A stretch of DNA of 46,247 bases from Trueperaceae bacterium (GTDB lineage: Bacteria; Deinococcota; Deinococci; Deinococcales; Trueperaceae): assembly GCA_007130855.1 (NCBI GenBank), contig SLRS01000107.1, positions 1-46,247 of the forward strand. The letters run 5' to 3'. The notes under the pieces are model-generated. The model saw only the letters and a program-made list of their open reading frames with translations. It was not told the origin of the DNA and did not search any database. Each line of letters begins with the position of its first letter. Position 1 is the stretch's first letter. A program made the position numbers and the translations under genes. This document shows positions 45,317 to 46,247 of this stretch, one piece after another.

Positions 45317-46247
45317 CGATGGGCATCGGCGCGTCCGACCACACCGTCCACCAGCACCAGCACCACCACACCTGGGACCGTGACGAACCGCCGGTGCTCG
45401 AGGTCGATGACGGTGCGAGCGTCGAGTTCGACACCACCGACGCGTCGGGTGGCCAGCTCGACGCCTCCTCGACCGCTGCCGACCTCGGCAGCGTCGACTT
45501 CGCTCGCGTCAACCCGGTCACCGGTCCCGTGTTCGTGCGCGGCAGCAGGCCCGGCGACGTGCTCGAGGTCGAGGTGCTGGAGCTCGGCATGACGCAGTGG
45601 GGTTGGACCGCGCTCATTCCGGGCTTCGGCCTGCTCGCCGACCAGTACCCCGAGCCGTGGCTCAAGCACTGGGATCTCACCCCTGGGACGAAGCATGCGC
45701 ACTTCGCCGACGGCGTCGAGATCCCCATCGCCCCCTTCCCTGGCACGATCGGTCTCGCCCCACCCACCCCCGGTCCCCATCCCACCGTGCCGCCTCACGC
45801 CTGGGGCGGCAACCTCGACATCAAGCACCTGACCGCCGGGACCAAGCTCTACCTGCCCGTCGGCGTGGAGGGCGCGCTCTTCTCGGTGGGCGACACGCAC
45901 GCCGCCCAGGGCGATGGCGAGGTGTGCGGGACCGCGATCGAGTCACGCATGCGCATCGCGCTGCGCTTCCGCGTGCGCCGGGACCTCCGCCTGCGCCAAA
46001 GCGCCTTCGAGACGTTCGGCGCGGCTCCCGGGGACAAGGCCACGGCCGGATCGTACGTGACCACGGGCGTCGCCCCCGACCTGATGGCGGCAGCGCGCGA
46101 CGCGGTCGCGGCGATGATCGACCACCTGATGGCCAGCGCGGGCCTGGACGCGAACGAGGCCTACGCATTGTGCAGCGTGGCCGTCGACCTGCGCCTGCAC
46201 GAGGTGGTGGACGCGCCGAACTGGGTGGTGGGCGCGTGGTTGCCACA
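45317..46247 (+). CDS. Acetamidase/formamidase family protein (3' end cut by window)
   Basis: Hydrolyses a small amide to a carboxylate and ammonia. The frame is open for 310 codons to the edge; the family is about 310-330 residues, so little is missing. Family blocks are VLEVDDGASVEFDTTDASGG, NPVTGPVFVRGSRPGDVLEV, PFPGTIGLAP, PPHAWGGNLDIKHLTAG, and VGDTHAAQGDGEVCGTAIE, where His and Glu are likely metal ligands. The last visible residues (DLRLHEVVDAPNWVVGAWLP) are the usual C-terminal part. The His-rich start HQHQHHHTWD resembles the HHTWD seen in the family. AAGGAG precedes the ATG. Confidence 0.9.

Overview
The window is a GC-rich (roughly 70% by eye), densely packed bacterial chromosomal segment with nearly all genes in short operons joined by 1-16 base overlaps (ATGA, GTGA, TGATG junctions). 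The mix of carbohydrate ABC importers, a bacterial V-type ATPase, and several genes whose -10 box (TANNNT) lies only 5-7 bases before the start codon suggests a Deinococcota-like organism, perhaps near Truepera. That placement is an inference; no rRNA or tRNA gene is visible to test it. No phage, insertion sequence, CRISPR array or origin was seen.

Layout. 1-565: fragment of an unidentified leftward gene. 556-6148: a rightward sugar-uptake operon behind a good promoter (binding protein, two permeases, ThuA-like protein, Gfo/Idh/MocA dehydrogenase), laid out like rhizobial thuEFG(K)AB but without the ATPase. 6221-10088: a split PEP-synthase/rifampin-phosphotransferase-like enzyme in two genes plus an MFS exporter. 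10106-12021: leftward uncharacterised protein and a second Gfo/Idh dehydrogenase. 12133-19273: a complete leftward V-ATPase operon in the order E, DUF2764, A, B, D, I, K, which is the Chlamydia/spirochaete/Bacteroides arrangement and not the Thermus one. 19465-20942: FetAB-like metal exporter. 20976-24082: cupin, two acetyltransferases (one closely resembling aminoglycoside 6'-N-acetyltransferases) and an M20 amidohydrolase. 24182-30682: a second leftward sugar operon (binding protein, amidohydrolase, two permeases, GH100-like glycosidase) next to a ROK repressor with its own palindromic operator.

30727-37390: a leftward corrinoid-dependent methyl-transfer cluster: two UroD-family methyltransferases, a B12-binding corrinoid protein, a DUF1638 protein and a [2Fe-2S]/ASKHA corrinoid activator, with a secreted CAP-domain gene at its tail. 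One of the UroD-family proteins is fused to a thioredoxin-like domain and lacks the usual zinc-binding histidine. No known substrate-specific methyltransferase (MttB, MtaB, MtmB type) accompanies it, so this is the best candidate for an undescribed system in the window.

37512-46247: EamA transporter, a Phd/VapC-type toxin-antitoxin pair, a MOCOS-like molybdenum-cofactor sulfurase, an inositol-monophosphatase-family enzyme, a tyrosine phenol-lyase with all main phenol-specificity residues, a radical SAM/SPASM protein with an odd start and a C-terminal SEC-C motif, a CueP-like copper protein and an acetamidase/formamidase cut by the window end. All functional calls come from reading motifs and remembered family sequences; no database search was run.
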